DNA of 64,000 nt from an uncultured bacterium (lineage in GTDB: Bacteria; Bacillota; Clostridia; Oscillospirales; Acutalibacteraceae): NCBI GenBank assembly GCA_905215055.1, contig CAJMOH010000007.1, forward strand, positions 19,370 through 83,369, in the 5' to 3' direction. Below the pieces are notes generated by a model. It ran no database searches. It worked only from the letters and a program-made list of their open reading frames with translations, and was not told the origin of the DNA. The position numbers and the translations under genes are program-made. Each line of letters opens with the position of its first letter. The first letter of the stretch is position 1. This document shows, piece by piece, positions 46,317 to 54,588 of the stretch.

Positions 46317-46964
46317 ATGAAGATTCAAATTGGAAAGGATTTTCCAGCGTATTTCCAGCCGGCTTATCCAGAGGAATTTGAGCTCTTCCACCACTTTGAG
46401 ACGACGGCGGGCATTCCCAACGTACTGTTCGCCATCACCACCTGGAAGGAAAACGGCAAGCCAAACGTGTGTTTTCACGGGTGGAGCTGCTTTCACGGGG
46501 ACAAAACAGCTTTCTTCGCCGTGATGGGCAATCTGTATCAGCACACCCACACCTATCAAAACATCCGGCGTGAGGGGTGCTTCTGCGTCAATTTTCTGCC
46601 CATCGCCCGCTATGACAGCCTGGTGGAAACCATCCGCCAAAACGGCAGCGAAACCGACGAATTTACCGCCGGAGGCTTTACCCTGGACCAAGCCCACACC
46701 ATCCATGCCCCGGCCATTCGGGAGGCGTTTCTCACAATGGAGTGCAGGCTGCACAGCACGCAGGATCTCAGCGGCGCCGGCGTTACCGCAATGGTGGTAG
46801 GACAGGTGCAGCACATCTCCGTGGAGGAGGACTATGCCCAGGGATATGGACGCCGGTACGGAAGAGACGGCTTTATGCTGCTGGTACCCGCGCCTCAGAA
46901 CCTTGTCACTGGAGAGCCGGGACAATCCGGCATTGCCACAGTGCGCGTGGAAAGGCTGGATTGA
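46317..46964 (+). CDS. Flavin reductase-like split-barrel protein in the thi operon
   Basis: The 215-residue protein resembles flavin-reductase-like FMN-binding split-barrel proteins. It has an N-terminal VLFAITTWKENGKPNVC, a core ending in REGCFCVNFLP and a conserved FTLDQAHTIHAP region. It lies between thiF and thiG with its own GGAGA site, 17 bases after thiF. Its role in thiamine synthesis is not established. A flavin-dependent reductive step or oxygen/redox protection of thiazole assembly are possible inferences. Confidence 0.7.
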   Translation: MKIQIGKDFPAYFQPAYPEEFELFHHFETTAGIPNVLFAITTWKENGKPNVCFHGWSCFHGDKTAFFAVMGNLYQHTHTYQNIRREGCFCVNFLPIARYDSLVETIRQNGSETDEFTAGGFTLDQAHTIHAPAIREAFLTMECRLHSTQDLSGAGVTAMVVGQVQHISVEEDYAQGYGRRYGRDGFMLLVPAPQNLVTGEPGQSGIATVRVERLD

Positions 46965-47022
46965 ATTCTATAAGGGTCTGTTTCTATATGTATCTGTAAT
47001 TTTTTAGAAAGAGGGAATCGAA

Positions 47023-47796
47023 ATGAACACACAGGACACCTGGAGCCTGGGCGGAAAGGAATTTTCCTCCCGGTTCATTTTAGGCTCCGGCAAATACTCT
47101 CTGGAGCTGATTGAAGCCGCCGTGCGGGACGCCGGAGCCCAGATGATTACCCTGGCGGTGCGCCGGGCCAACACCAAGGAGCAGGAAAACATTTTGGATT
47201 ACATTCCAAAGGGCGTGACCCTGCTGCCCAACACCTCCGGCGCGCGGAACGCGGAGGAGGCCGTGCGGATTGCCCGGCTGGCCAGAGAGCTGGGCTGCGG
47301 AAACTTTGTAAAGATCGAGATTATGCGAGACAGCAAATACCTGCTGCCTGACAACCAGGAAACTGTCCGGGCCACGGAGATTCTGGCCAAGGAGGGCTTT
47401 GTGGTGATGCCCTACATGTACCCGGACCTGAACGCCGCCAGGGATCTGGTCAACGCAGGGGCAGCCTGCGTCATGCCTTTGGCCTCTCCCATTGGGTCCA
47501 ACAAAGGGCTGGCCACCAAGGAATTCATCCAAATCCTCATTGACGAGATTGACCTGCCCGTGATTGTGGACGCGGGCATCGGACGGCCCTCCCAGGCCTG
47601 CGAGGCTATGGAGATGGGCGCCGCGGCGATTATGGCGAACACCGCTCTGGCTACCGCCGGGAACCTGCCCCTGATGGCCGCCGCCTTCCGCCAGGCCATT
47701 GAAGCGGGACGAAAGGCCTATCTTTCCGGGCTGGGACGGGTGCTGGCCCGGGGCGCCAGCGCCTCGGACCCGCTGACCGGCTTTCTGCGGGATTAA
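47023..47796 (+). CDS. thiG: Thiazole synthase ThiG
   Basis: The 257-residue TIM-barrel enzyme forms the thiazole phosphate from DXP, ThiS-thiocarboxylate and dehydroglycine. The texts FSSRFILGSGKYSLELIEAA and AGIGRPSQACEAMEMGAAAI are diagnostic. AAAGAGGGA precedes the ATG. It lies 12 bases before thiH. Confidence 0.96.
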   Translation: MNTQDTWSLGGKEFSSRFILGSGKYSLELIEAAVRDAGAQMITLAVRRANTKEQENILDYIPKGVTLLPNTSGARNAEEAVRIARLARELGCGNFVKIEIMRDSKYLLPDNQETVRATEILAKEGFVVMPYMYPDLNAARDLVNAGAACVMPLASPIGSNKGLATKEFIQILIDEIDLPVIVDAGIGRPSQACEAMEMGAAAIMANTALATAGNLPLMAAAFRQAIEAGRKAYLSGLGRVLARGASASDPLTGFLRD

Positions 47797-47808
47797 GGGG
47801 GCGGCAGC

Positions 47809-49068
47809 ATGGAGCATCAGGAAAATCAATTTTTTGTGGATTCAGAGTTTCTTTCCCCCCAAGCCTTGGAGAAAAAACACCGGCTGGAAACGGACCCCTC
47901 CTCCCGGAAAAGCCATCTGGAATACCTGCCCGGCATGGAGGTGATCCAGTCGGAGGTGATGGAAAAGGTCCTCTCCCAGATGGACAGCTACAACTACACC
48001 CAGTACACCGCCCGGGACGTACAGGCGGCCCTGGAGCACGAAACCTGCTCGGTAGAGGATTTTAAGGCGCTGCTCTCCCCCGCCGCCGAGCCTTTTTTGG
48101 AGCGGATGGCCCAGCGTGCCTGCCTGGAAACGAAAAAGCACTTTGGCAACACGGTGTACCTGTTCACCCCCCTGTACATTGCCAATTACTGCGAAAACTA
48201 CTGTGTCTACTGCGGCTTTAACTGCTATAACCACATCCACCGGATGAAGCTCTCTATGGAGCAGATCGAGCGTGAAATGAAGGTGATTGCCGACAGCGGC
48301 ATGGAGGAGATTTTGATCCTCACCGGGGAAAGCCGCTCTATGAGCCCAGTGGAATACATTGGCGAGGCCTGCAAGCTGGCCCGCAGGTATTTCCGCAACG
48401 TGGGCCTGGAGATCTATCCTGTCAACACCGACGAGTACCGCTATCTTCATGAGTGCGGGGCGGACTACGTCACTGTGTTCCAGGAAACCTATGACCGGGA
48501 CAAGTACGAGACCCTCCACCTGATGGGCCACAAGCGGGTGTGGCCTTACCGGTTTGACGCCCAGGAGCGGGCGCTGCGGGGCGGCATGCGCGGGGTGGCC
48601 TTTTCCGCGCTTTTAGGCCTGGCGGATTTCCGCAAGGACGCCTTGGCCAGCGCCCTTCATGTGTATTATTTGCAGCGGAAGTACCCGGCGGCGGAAATGT
48701 CCCTTTCCTGTCCCCGGCTGCGCCCCATTGTCAACAACGACAAGATCAATCCCCAGGATGTGGGGGAGCGCCAGCTGTGCCAGGTGCTGTGCGCCTACCG
48801 GATCTTTCTGCCCTTTGTGGGCATCACCGTCAGCTCTCGGGAAAACGCCGCTTTCCGCAACGGCATTGTGCGGATTGCCGCCACCAAGATCTCCGCGGGA
48901 GTCTCCACCGGCATTGGCGACCACGAGAGCAAATATCAGGGAAAGGAGGCGGAGGACGCAGGCGACGAGCAGTTCGAGATCAGCGACGAGCGCAGCCTGT
49001 CCCAGATGTACCAGGACATGGCCGGCGAGGGCTTGCAGCCCGTCCTCAACGATTACCTGTATGTTTGA
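47809..49068 (+). CDS. thiH: 2-iminoacetate synthase ThiH
   Basis: The 419-residue radical SAM enzyme cleaves tyrosine to dehydroglycine for anaerobic thiazole synthesis. The Fe-S motif CENYCVYC (CxxxCxxC) lies near residue 125. The anaerobic ThiH route replaces the oxygen-dependent ThiO, in keeping with the organism. The stop overlaps the next start by eight bases. Confidence 0.96.
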   Translation: MEHQENQFFVDSEFLSPQALEKKHRLETDPSSRKSHLEYLPGMEVIQSEVMEKVLSQMDSYNYTQYTARDVQAALEHETCSVEDFKALLSPAAEPFLERMAQRACLETKKHFGNTVYLFTPLYIANYCENYCVYCGFNCYNHIHRMKLSMEQIEREMKVIADSGMEEILILTGESRSMSPVEYIGEACKLARRYFRNVGLEIYPVNTDEYRYLHECGADYVTVFQETYDRDKYETLHLMGHKRVWPYRFDAQERALRGGMRGVAFSALLGLADFRKDALASALHVYYLQRKYPAAEMSLSCPRLRPIVNNDKINPQDVGERQLCQVLCAYRIFLPFVGITVSSRENAAFRNGIVRIAATKISAGVSTGIGDHESKYQGKEAEDAGDEQFEISDERSLSQMYQDMAGEGLQPVLNDYLYV

Positions 49069-49666
49069 GATTGTGTGCGTCACCGCCCGAAAACTCTGCG
49101 GGGGAGAGTTTCTCTCCCAAGCAGAACGGGTGGCCGCCGCCGGGGTGGACAAAATTATCCTGCGGGAAAAGGACCTGCCCGAGCCGGAGTACAAGGCCCT
49201 GGCAATCCAAGTGTTGGAAATCTGCCGGCGGCACGGCGTGGAATGCCTGCTGCACAGCTTTTCCCAAACGGCGGAGGAGCTGGGCGTTCGGGCGCTGCAC
49301 CTGCCTCTTCCCCGGCTGCGGGAGCTGTCCCCGGCGGAGCGAGGGAAATTTCCCACGCTGGGAGCCTCCTGCCACAGTCTGGAGGATGCGCTGGAGGCGG
49401 CAAAGCTGGGATGCTCCTACGGGACGCTGGGGCATATCTTTCCCACCGGATGTAAGCCGGGAGTGCCGCCCCGAGGGCTGAAGCTGCTGGAGCAGGTGTG
49501 CCTTGCCTCTCCCATTCCCCTGTACGCCATTGGGGGAATCGGGCCGGAAACCATTGGACCAGTCAGGGCAGCGGGAGCGGCAGGGGCCTGCGTGATGAGC
49601 GGGCTGATGCAGGCGGAGGACCCCAGCGCCCTGGTAAGACGCTTGAGAGAGGAGGCGGAACTGTGA
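49061..49666 (+). CDS. tenI: TenI/ThiE-like protein (thiamine phosphate synthase superfamily)
   Basis: The 201-residue TIM-barrel protein shares IILREKDLPE and the phosphate-binding AIGGIG motif with ThiE. It has LLHSFSQTAEELGV and LHLPLPRL where ThiE has NDR/D...HLGQ text. It is therefore more like TenI, a thiazole tautomerase in Bacillus, than a synthase. Its ATG lies in the thiH end. It directly precedes a true thiE, so the pair is not redundant. Confidence 0.78.
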   Translation: MFEIVCVTARKLCGGEFLSQAERVAAAGVDKIILREKDLPEPEYKALAIQVLEICRRHGVECLLHSFSQTAEELGVRALHLPLPRLRELSPAERGKFPTLGASCHSLEDALEAAKLGCSYGTLGHIFPTGCKPGVPPRGLKLLEQVCLASPIPLYAIGGIGPETIGPVRAAGAAGACVMSGLMQAEDPSALVRRLREEAEL

Positions 49667-50313
49667 AATTTACCGCTGAAAATCTGCTGCTTTACGCTGT
49701 GACAGACCGGGCATGGGCGGGCAGGCAAACGCTGCTGGAGCAAATTGAGTCCGCGATAAAGGGGGGCGTCACCCTGGTACAGCTGCGGGAAAAGGACCTG
49801 CCGGAAGAGGATTTCCTGCGGGAAGCCGCCGAAGCCGCCGCCCTCTGCCACCGGCACGGCGTGCCGCTGATTGTCAATGACTCCCTGAAAACGGCGCTGG
49901 AAAGCGGAGCTGATGGGGTTCATGTGGGAATAGAGGACCTTCCTGTAAGGGAAATTCGCAAAAAAGTGGGGAACGGCTTTATCATTGGAGCCACGGCGAA
50001 AACAGTGGAGCAGGCGCAAGCAGCCCAGGCGGCCGGCGCGGATTACCTGGGCGTGGGGGCCGTGTTCCCCTCTCCCACCAAGAAAAACGCCATCCGCATC
50101 ACCACGGAGCAGCTGAAAGAGATCTGCGCCAGCGTGTCCATTCCCTGTGTGGCCATTGGCGGAATCGATTCCACCAACATGGCCCGCCTGGCGGGAGGCG
50201 GCATGGCGGGATTCGCGTTGGTATCCGCCATTTTCTCCCAGCCGGACATCGAAACCGCCTGCCGGAAGCTGCGAATCCTGGCGGAGCAAACAGTAAAGGA
50301 GGGCAAAGCATGA
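49663..50313 (+). CDS. thiE: Thiamine phosphate synthase
   Basis: The 216-residue enzyme joins HMP-PP to the thiazole phosphate. Conserved texts are LLYAVTDR, LVQLREKDLPEEDF, PLIVNDSLKTALESGADGVH, GATAKTVEQA and the AGADYLGVGAVFPSPTKKNA stretch. GTG 49663 with GAGGAGGCGG upstream is the likely start and overlaps the tenI stop by four bases. Its own stop overlaps thiD. Confidence 0.94.
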   Translation: MKFTAENLLLYAVTDRAWAGRQTLLEQIESAIKGGVTLVQLREKDLPEEDFLREAAEAAALCHRHGVPLIVNDSLKTALESGADGVHVGIEDLPVREIRKKVGNGFIIGATAKTVEQAQAAQAAGADYLGVGAVFPSPTKKNAIRITTEQLKEICASVSIPCVAIGGIDSTNMARLAGGGMAGFALVSAIFSQPDIETACRKLRILAEQTVKEGKA

Positions 50314-51107
50314 ACACCTGTCTGTCCATCGCCGGAAGCGACCCCAGCGGCGGGGCGGGTATCCAGGCGGACCTGAAAACCATGACCCTGAACGGCGTGT
50401 ACGCCATGTGCGCCATCACCGCCCTGACAGCTCAGAACACCCTGGGAGTGACCGGTGTTTTCGAGGTAAGCCCAGATTTTCTGGGCCAGCAGCTGGACGC
50501 CGTGTTTCAGGACATCCCTCCTGACGCGGTGAAAACCGGCATGGTGTCCTCGGCGGGGCTGATTGAGACAATCGCCCAGCGGCTGAAGGACTACCGGGCG
50601 AAAAATCTGGTGGTGGACCCAGTGATGGTCTCCACCAGCGGGTCCCGGCTGCTGGCGGACAGCGCCGCCGGCGCGCTGAGGGAAAAGCTCTTTCCTCTCG
50701 CCGCAGTGGTAACGCCCAACATTCCCGAGGCGGAGGTTCTCTCCGGCATGGAAATTCATGGAAAAGAGGACATGGAAGCCGCCGCGAAGCGCATTGGCAG
50801 CACATACGGCTGCGCTGTGCTGTGCAAGGGCGGACACAGCGTCAGCGACGCGGACGACTACCTGTACTACAAGGGCAAAGGCCGCTGGTTTTTGGGCAAG
50901 CGCATTGAAAATCCCAACACCCACGGCACGGGCTGCACCCTTTCCAGCGCCATTGCCGCCAACCTGGCCAACGGGATGGATTTGGAGAAAGCTGTGGAAA
51001 AATCCAAAGAGTACCTGACCGGGGCGCTGGCGGCCATGCTGGACTTGGGCCGGGGCAGCGGCCCTCTGGATCACACCTATTTCTTGAGAACTCACAAGGA
51101 GGACTGA
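50310..51107 (+). CDS. thiD: Hydroxymethylpyrimidine kinase/phosphokinase
   Basis: The 265-residue ribokinase-fold enzyme phosphorylates HMP twice. It starts MNTCLSIAGSDPSGGAGIQADLKT and ends with the anion-hole motif NTHGTGCTLSSAIAANLA. Its ATG overlaps the thiE stop (ATGA). Three bases separate it from thiC. Confidence 0.95.
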   Translation: MNTCLSIAGSDPSGGAGIQADLKTMTLNGVYAMCAITALTAQNTLGVTGVFEVSPDFLGQQLDAVFQDIPPDAVKTGMVSSAGLIETIAQRLKDYRAKNLVVDPVMVSTSGSRLLADSAAGALREKLFPLAAVVTPNIPEAEVLSGMEIHGKEDMEAAAKRIGSTYGCAVLCKGGHSVSDADDYLYYKGKGRWFLGKRIENPNTHGTGCTLSSAIAANLANGMDLEKAVEKSKEYLTGALAAMLDLGRGSGPLDHTYFLRTHKED

Positions 51108-51110
51108 CCT

Positions 51111-52418
51111 ATGGAATACACCACCCAAATGGACGCCGCCCGCAAGGGCATTGCCACACCTCAGATGAAGATTGTGGCGGAAAAGGAACACATGCCTCTG
51201 GAACAGCTGATGGACCTGGTGGCCCAGGGCAAGGTGGCTATCTGCGCCAACAAAGCCCACACCTGTCTGAATCCAGAGGGCGTGGGCAGCATGCTGCGGA
51301 CCAAGATCAACGTGAACCTGGGCGTTTCCCGGGACTGCAAGGACTATGACATCGAGATGAAAAAGGTGCAAAGCGCTATCGACCTGGGAGCCGAGGCCAT
51401 TATGGATCTGTCCTCCCACGGCAACACCCAGCCTTTCCGCCAAAAGCTGGTGGCAGAATGCCCCGCCATGATTGGCACGGTGCCGGTGTACGACAGCGTC
51501 ATCCACTACCAGAGGGACTTGGGGACTCTGTCCGCCCAGGATTTTATCGACGTGGTGCGCCTTCACGCGGAGGACGGCGTGGACTTTGTCACCCTGCACT
51601 GCGGCATCACCCGCAAGACCATTGAGCAGATCCGCCGCCACAAGCGGAAGATGAACATCGTCAGCCGGGGCGGAAGCCTGGTGTTCGCCTGGATGAGCAT
51701 GACCGGCCAGGAAAACCCCTTCTACGAGCATTTCGACGAGATTTTGGACATCTGCGAAAAGCACGACGTGACCATTTCCCTGGGAGACGCCTGCCGGCCC
51801 GGCTGCGTGGCCGATGCCACCGACGTGTGCCAGATTGAGGAGTTGGTGCGTCTGGGCGAGCTGACCAAGCGGGCCTGGGCGCACAACGTCCAGGTGATGG
51901 TGGAGGGACCCGGCCATGTGCCCCTGAACCAAGTGGCGGCCAACATGCAGATTCAGCAGAGCCTGTGCATGGGGGCGCCCTTCTATGTGCTGGGACCGCT
52001 GGTGACGGACATCGCCCCGGGCTATGACCACATCACAGCCGCCATTGGCGGGGCGGTTGCCGCCATGAGCGGCGCGGCCTTCCTGTGCTATGTCACCCCG
52101 GCGGAGCACCTGGCCCTGCCCAATGTGGAGGACGTAAAGCAGGGAATTATCGCCTCGAAAATCGCCGCTCACGCCGCCGATATCGCCAAGGGCATTCCCG
52201 GCGCCAGGGATATTGACGACAAAATGGCCCAGGCCCGGCAGGCCCTGGACTGGGACGCTCAATTCGCCTGTGCCCTGGATCCGGAAACCGCCAAGGCCAT
52301 TCGGGACAGCCGCAAACCCGAGGACGACCACAGCGACACCTGCAGCATGTGCGGCAAGTTCTGCGCCGTGCGAAGCATGAATAAGGCCCTCAACGGGGAA
52401 TACATCGATATTCTGTAA
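51111..52418 (+). CDS. thiC: Phosphomethylpyrimidine synthase ThiC
   Basis: The 435-residue radical SAM enzyme makes HMP-P from AIR. The C-terminal Fe-S motif CSMCGKFC is present. GGSLVFAWM and the Zn-site region LGDACRPGCVADATDVCQ are visible. AAGGAGG precedes the ATG. It is the last gene, ahead of a terminator. There is no thiM or thiamine transporter in the operon. Confidence 0.97.
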   Translation: MEYTTQMDAARKGIATPQMKIVAEKEHMPLEQLMDLVAQGKVAICANKAHTCLNPEGVGSMLRTKINVNLGVSRDCKDYDIEMKKVQSAIDLGAEAIMDLSSHGNTQPFRQKLVAECPAMIGTVPVYDSVIHYQRDLGTLSAQDFIDVVRLHAEDGVDFVTLHCGITRKTIEQIRRHKRKMNIVSRGGSLVFAWMSMTGQENPFYEHFDEILDICEKHDVTISLGDACRPGCVADATDVCQIEELVRLGELTKRAWAHNVQVMVEGPGHVPLNQVAANMQIQQSLCMGAPFYVLGPLVTDIAPGYDHITAAIGGAVAAMSGAAFLCYVTPAEHLALPNVEDVKQGIIASKIAAHAADIAKGIPGARDIDDKMAQARQALDWDAQFACALDPETAKAIRDSRKPEDDHSDTCSMCGKFCAVRSMNKALNGEYIDIL

Positions 52419-52435
52419 GACCAAGACCGTGATAG

Positions 52436-52475
52436 AAAAGGCTCGCCTCTCTCCAGAGAAAGGCGGGCCTTTTTC
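52436..52475 (+). terminator. Intrinsic terminator of the thi operon
   Basis: A stem AAAAGGCTCGCCT paired with AGGCGGGCCTTTT, then Ts. It lies between convergent genes. Confidence 0.88.
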
Positions 52476-52481
52476 TAATGT

Positions 52482-53171
52482 TTACAGGTAGCAGAAATAG
52501 ACGGTGGTTCCCAGGATGGAGTCGTGATAGGAGGTGTAGACGCCGCTGCCGGTGACAATGGAATTTTGTCCCACCACGTTAGAGGGACAGACGCTGCCGT
52601 TTTCCAGCACATAGCGGGCGTTTTCAATGGTGCGTGCGTCCGGGGTTTTGTGGATGGAGCCGTCCCAGGTGGGGGCGTACTGGCCGGGCTGATAGATCAC
52701 GTCGTAAATGGTGTCGGGATAATAGGGACTTTCCACCCGGTTGAGGACCACGCTGCCCACCATCCGCTGGACCCAGTCGGGAATCCAGGTGCAGCCCACC
52801 TCGGCGTAAATGACCCGGGCCAGCAGGTCCAGCTCTTCCTCTGTGTACTTGGGCTTTTGGTCCTCCTCCATGGCCTGGAGAATTTCCGCGGCGGTGGTGT
52901 ACTCCTGAAAATAGTGAGTCTGCTCCAGCTCCAGACCCAGGTCTTGAATTTTTAGATTGCGCTGCTGCTCGTAAATGGCGCCCACCTGAAGGGCATAGGC
53001 GCTGCCGTCCGCCAGGGTGCGCTGGATAGCGGCGGTGTAATCCATGCTGGGGTCATAGCCCGTCACCTGGACGTGCTGGGCAAGGCCCTGAGCAGAGGCG
53101 GATCCGGCAAAGGCCACGGTGCCTGTTACAAGCAAAACAACAGAAAGCATCATTGCGGCAATTCGTTTCAT
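52482..53171 (-). CDS. Secreted cell wall hydrolase (SleB/Hydrolase_2 type)
   Basis: The 229-residue protein has a cleavable signal peptide (residues 1-27, ending ASA). The C-terminal Hydrolase_2 domain has the catalytic Glu in LARVIYAEVGCTWIPDWVQ and SVVLNRVESPYYPDTIYDV. SleB-like enzymes are lytic transglycosylases or amidases acting on spore cortex or cell wall. There is no SPOR or PG-binding domain, so a spore role is not certain. ATG 53171 follows AAGGAGA. Confidence 0.86.
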   Translation of the reverse strand: MKRIAAMMLSVVLLVTGTVAFAGSASAQGLAQHVQVTGYDPSMDYTAAIQRTLADGSAYALQVGAIYEQQRNLKIQDLGLELEQTHYFQEYTTAAEILQAMEEDQKPKYTEEELDLLARVIYAEVGCTWIPDWVQRMVGSVVLNRVESPYYPDTIYDVIYQPGQYAPTWDGSIHKTPDARTIENARYVLENGSVCPSNVVGQNSIVTGSGVYTSYHDSILGTTVYFCYL

Positions 53172-53260
53172 AGGGTAACTCTCCTTGTGGATTGGTTTGT
53201 ACAAGGTCATGTATATGGGACGGGACAGCCATTTATGCCTGCCTGTCCCACGAGTGCCCC

Positions 53261-53289
53261 ATCATATCACCCAAGAAATGAATTGTCAA
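53261..53289 (-). promoter_or_regulatory. Promoter of the cell wall hydrolase gene
   Basis: On the minus strand TTGACA and TATGAT are 17 bases apart. The 53172-53502 gap also holds a 7-bp inverted repeat (53222-53228 and 53243-53249) in the 5'-UTR. I see no gene in it. Confidence 0.8.
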
Positions 53290-53460
53290 ATACGGGGCCG
53301 GCGATACACCTCTCTCCCCTGGAAAATGTCCGCGATCTGACCAAAACAGTCAAGAGAAACTATCCTTTTTTCAGAAAGAGCCTCTAAGAAACTTTTTGGG
53401 CAAAGTAACGAAATTTTGTTTAACTTCGGCAAAACGCCGAAATCCAGTACTCAAATTCTC

Positions 53461-53501
53461 AAAAAAATAGAGCTGCCGTACAAGCCCCGGCAGCTCTATT
53501 T
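53461..53501 (-). terminator. Terminator of the aromatic operon
   Basis: A 12-14-bp stem AATAGAGCTGCCG with its complement, followed by seven Ts on the minus strand, two bases after the last stop codon. The arm matches that at 28131-28160. Confidence 0.9.
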
Positions 53502-53502
53502 C

Positions 53503-54021
53503 TTATTCCTGGCATTGAAAACGCCAGGCGCAGGCACAGCCCTCGTCTGTGATATCGGGATAGCAGCTGATACACTGAGTGGTAATCCGGTCGTCGATCG
53601 TCTTGGCAAAGCCGGCGTATTCCACCAGCCCCGCCGGCTTGCAGGGGTGCAGGCCCATGTTCTTGGCGCCGCGGGCCTGCTGGACACGGCACTCGATCAC
53701 CCGGTACAGCAGGGCATTTCCCTCCCGCTTGATCTCGTAATGACTCAGGTTGGCGTAAAACCGAAACCGCAGGGCCTCTGCCAGCCCGTCCAGGCCAGGA
53801 TGCTCCGGCAGGTTCAAAAACCGCTTGATGCGCCTGGCCTCGGTGACGGTGAACCGCTTCCAGGCCTCCACATCGTGGTACATGGCCTCGTCCATGCCGA
53901 ATTTGCGCTCCACCGACTGAAACCACACTCCGTCCATTGCCAGCCAGTTTTTGGAGTAGATGGACAGCAGCTCCAGCAGCTGGTCCCTGGACAGGGATTC
54001 CAAGCTCTCCCCCGGCCTCAT
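53503..54021 (-). CDS. DUF6125-like Cys-rich protein
   Basis: The 172-residue protein has LLELLSIYSKNWLAMDGVWF at its start and a Cys-rich C-terminal part (CRVQQARG, CKPAG, CISCYP, CAC). I recall this as the DUF6125 family of Clostridia; metal binding is plausible. Function is unknown. Its ATG overlaps the acetyltransferase stop (ATGA), so it is in the same unit. Confidence 0.7.
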   Translation of the reverse strand: MRPGESLESLSRDQLLELLSIYSKNWLAMDGVWFQSVERKFGMDEAMYHDVEAWKRFTVTEARRIKRFLNLPEHPGLDGLAEALRFRFYANLSHYEIKREGNALLYRVIECRVQQARGAKNMGLHPCKPAGLVEYAGFAKTIDDRITTQCISCYPDITDEGCACAWRFQCQE

Positions 54022-54527
54022 ACGCGCTTCACCATGACGTAGTCGTCCATGTAATAGCCGGAGCCGATGTCCGCCTTGACGGATTCCACGTTGTCATAGC
54101 CATAGTGCTCATACACCTGATAGGCGTGGGTGTTTTGCTTGTTCACCGTCAGGCGGATCTTGGAAAGGCCCTCCTTTTTGGTTTCCTCCTCCACAAACTG
54201 GAACATCCGCCGGGCCACGCCCTGACCCCGGCACTCCGGCAGCAGATACACCTTGCTCAAATACATTTCCTCCCGGTCCTCATAGCGGGGGGCAAACCCC
54301 ACAAAGCCCGCGTATTTTCCCTCCAGCCTGGCCAGGTAATACCGGTAGTTTTGATGGGCCATCTGGTCCTTCACCGCATGGTCGGACTGGAATTTGTCAA
54401 TCATGTAATCCGGCTGGCCGGGAGCCAGAATGGGGTCAAAGGTCTCGTGCCACACCCGCTGGGCAATGGCGCAGAGGGTGTCGATCTGAGGCTGGGTTTC
54501 CACCCGCTCCAGGGTGATTTCTTTCAT
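54018..54527 (-). CDS. GNAT family N-acetyltransferase
   Basis: The 169-residue protein has the acetyl-CoA motif CRGQGVARRMFQFVEEE and the C-terminal TVNKQNTHAYQVYEHYGY. ATG 54527 follows GGAAGGA; the longer frame upstream has no site. It lies 61 bases after pheA in the aromatic operon. The acceptor substrate is unknown. Confidence 0.87.
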   Translation of the reverse strand: MKEITLERVETQPQIDTLCAIAQRVWHETFDPILAPGQPDYMIDKFQSDHAVKDQMAHQNYRYYLARLEGKYAGFVGFAPRYEDREEMYLSKVYLLPECRGQGVARRMFQFVEEETKKEGLSKIRLTVNKQNTHAYQVYEHYGYDNVESVKADIGSGYYMDDYVMVKRV

Positions 54528-54588
54528 AGGGCGTCCTTCCTTTCCACACTCCATATAGTATAGATACACACCGCGCCGGGACAGGGTC

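Noticed and set aside
49061..50313. A frameshifted single thiE split into two frames
   Set aside because: Each part is a complete TIM-barrel of about 200 residues with its own GGIG motif, so they are two genes.
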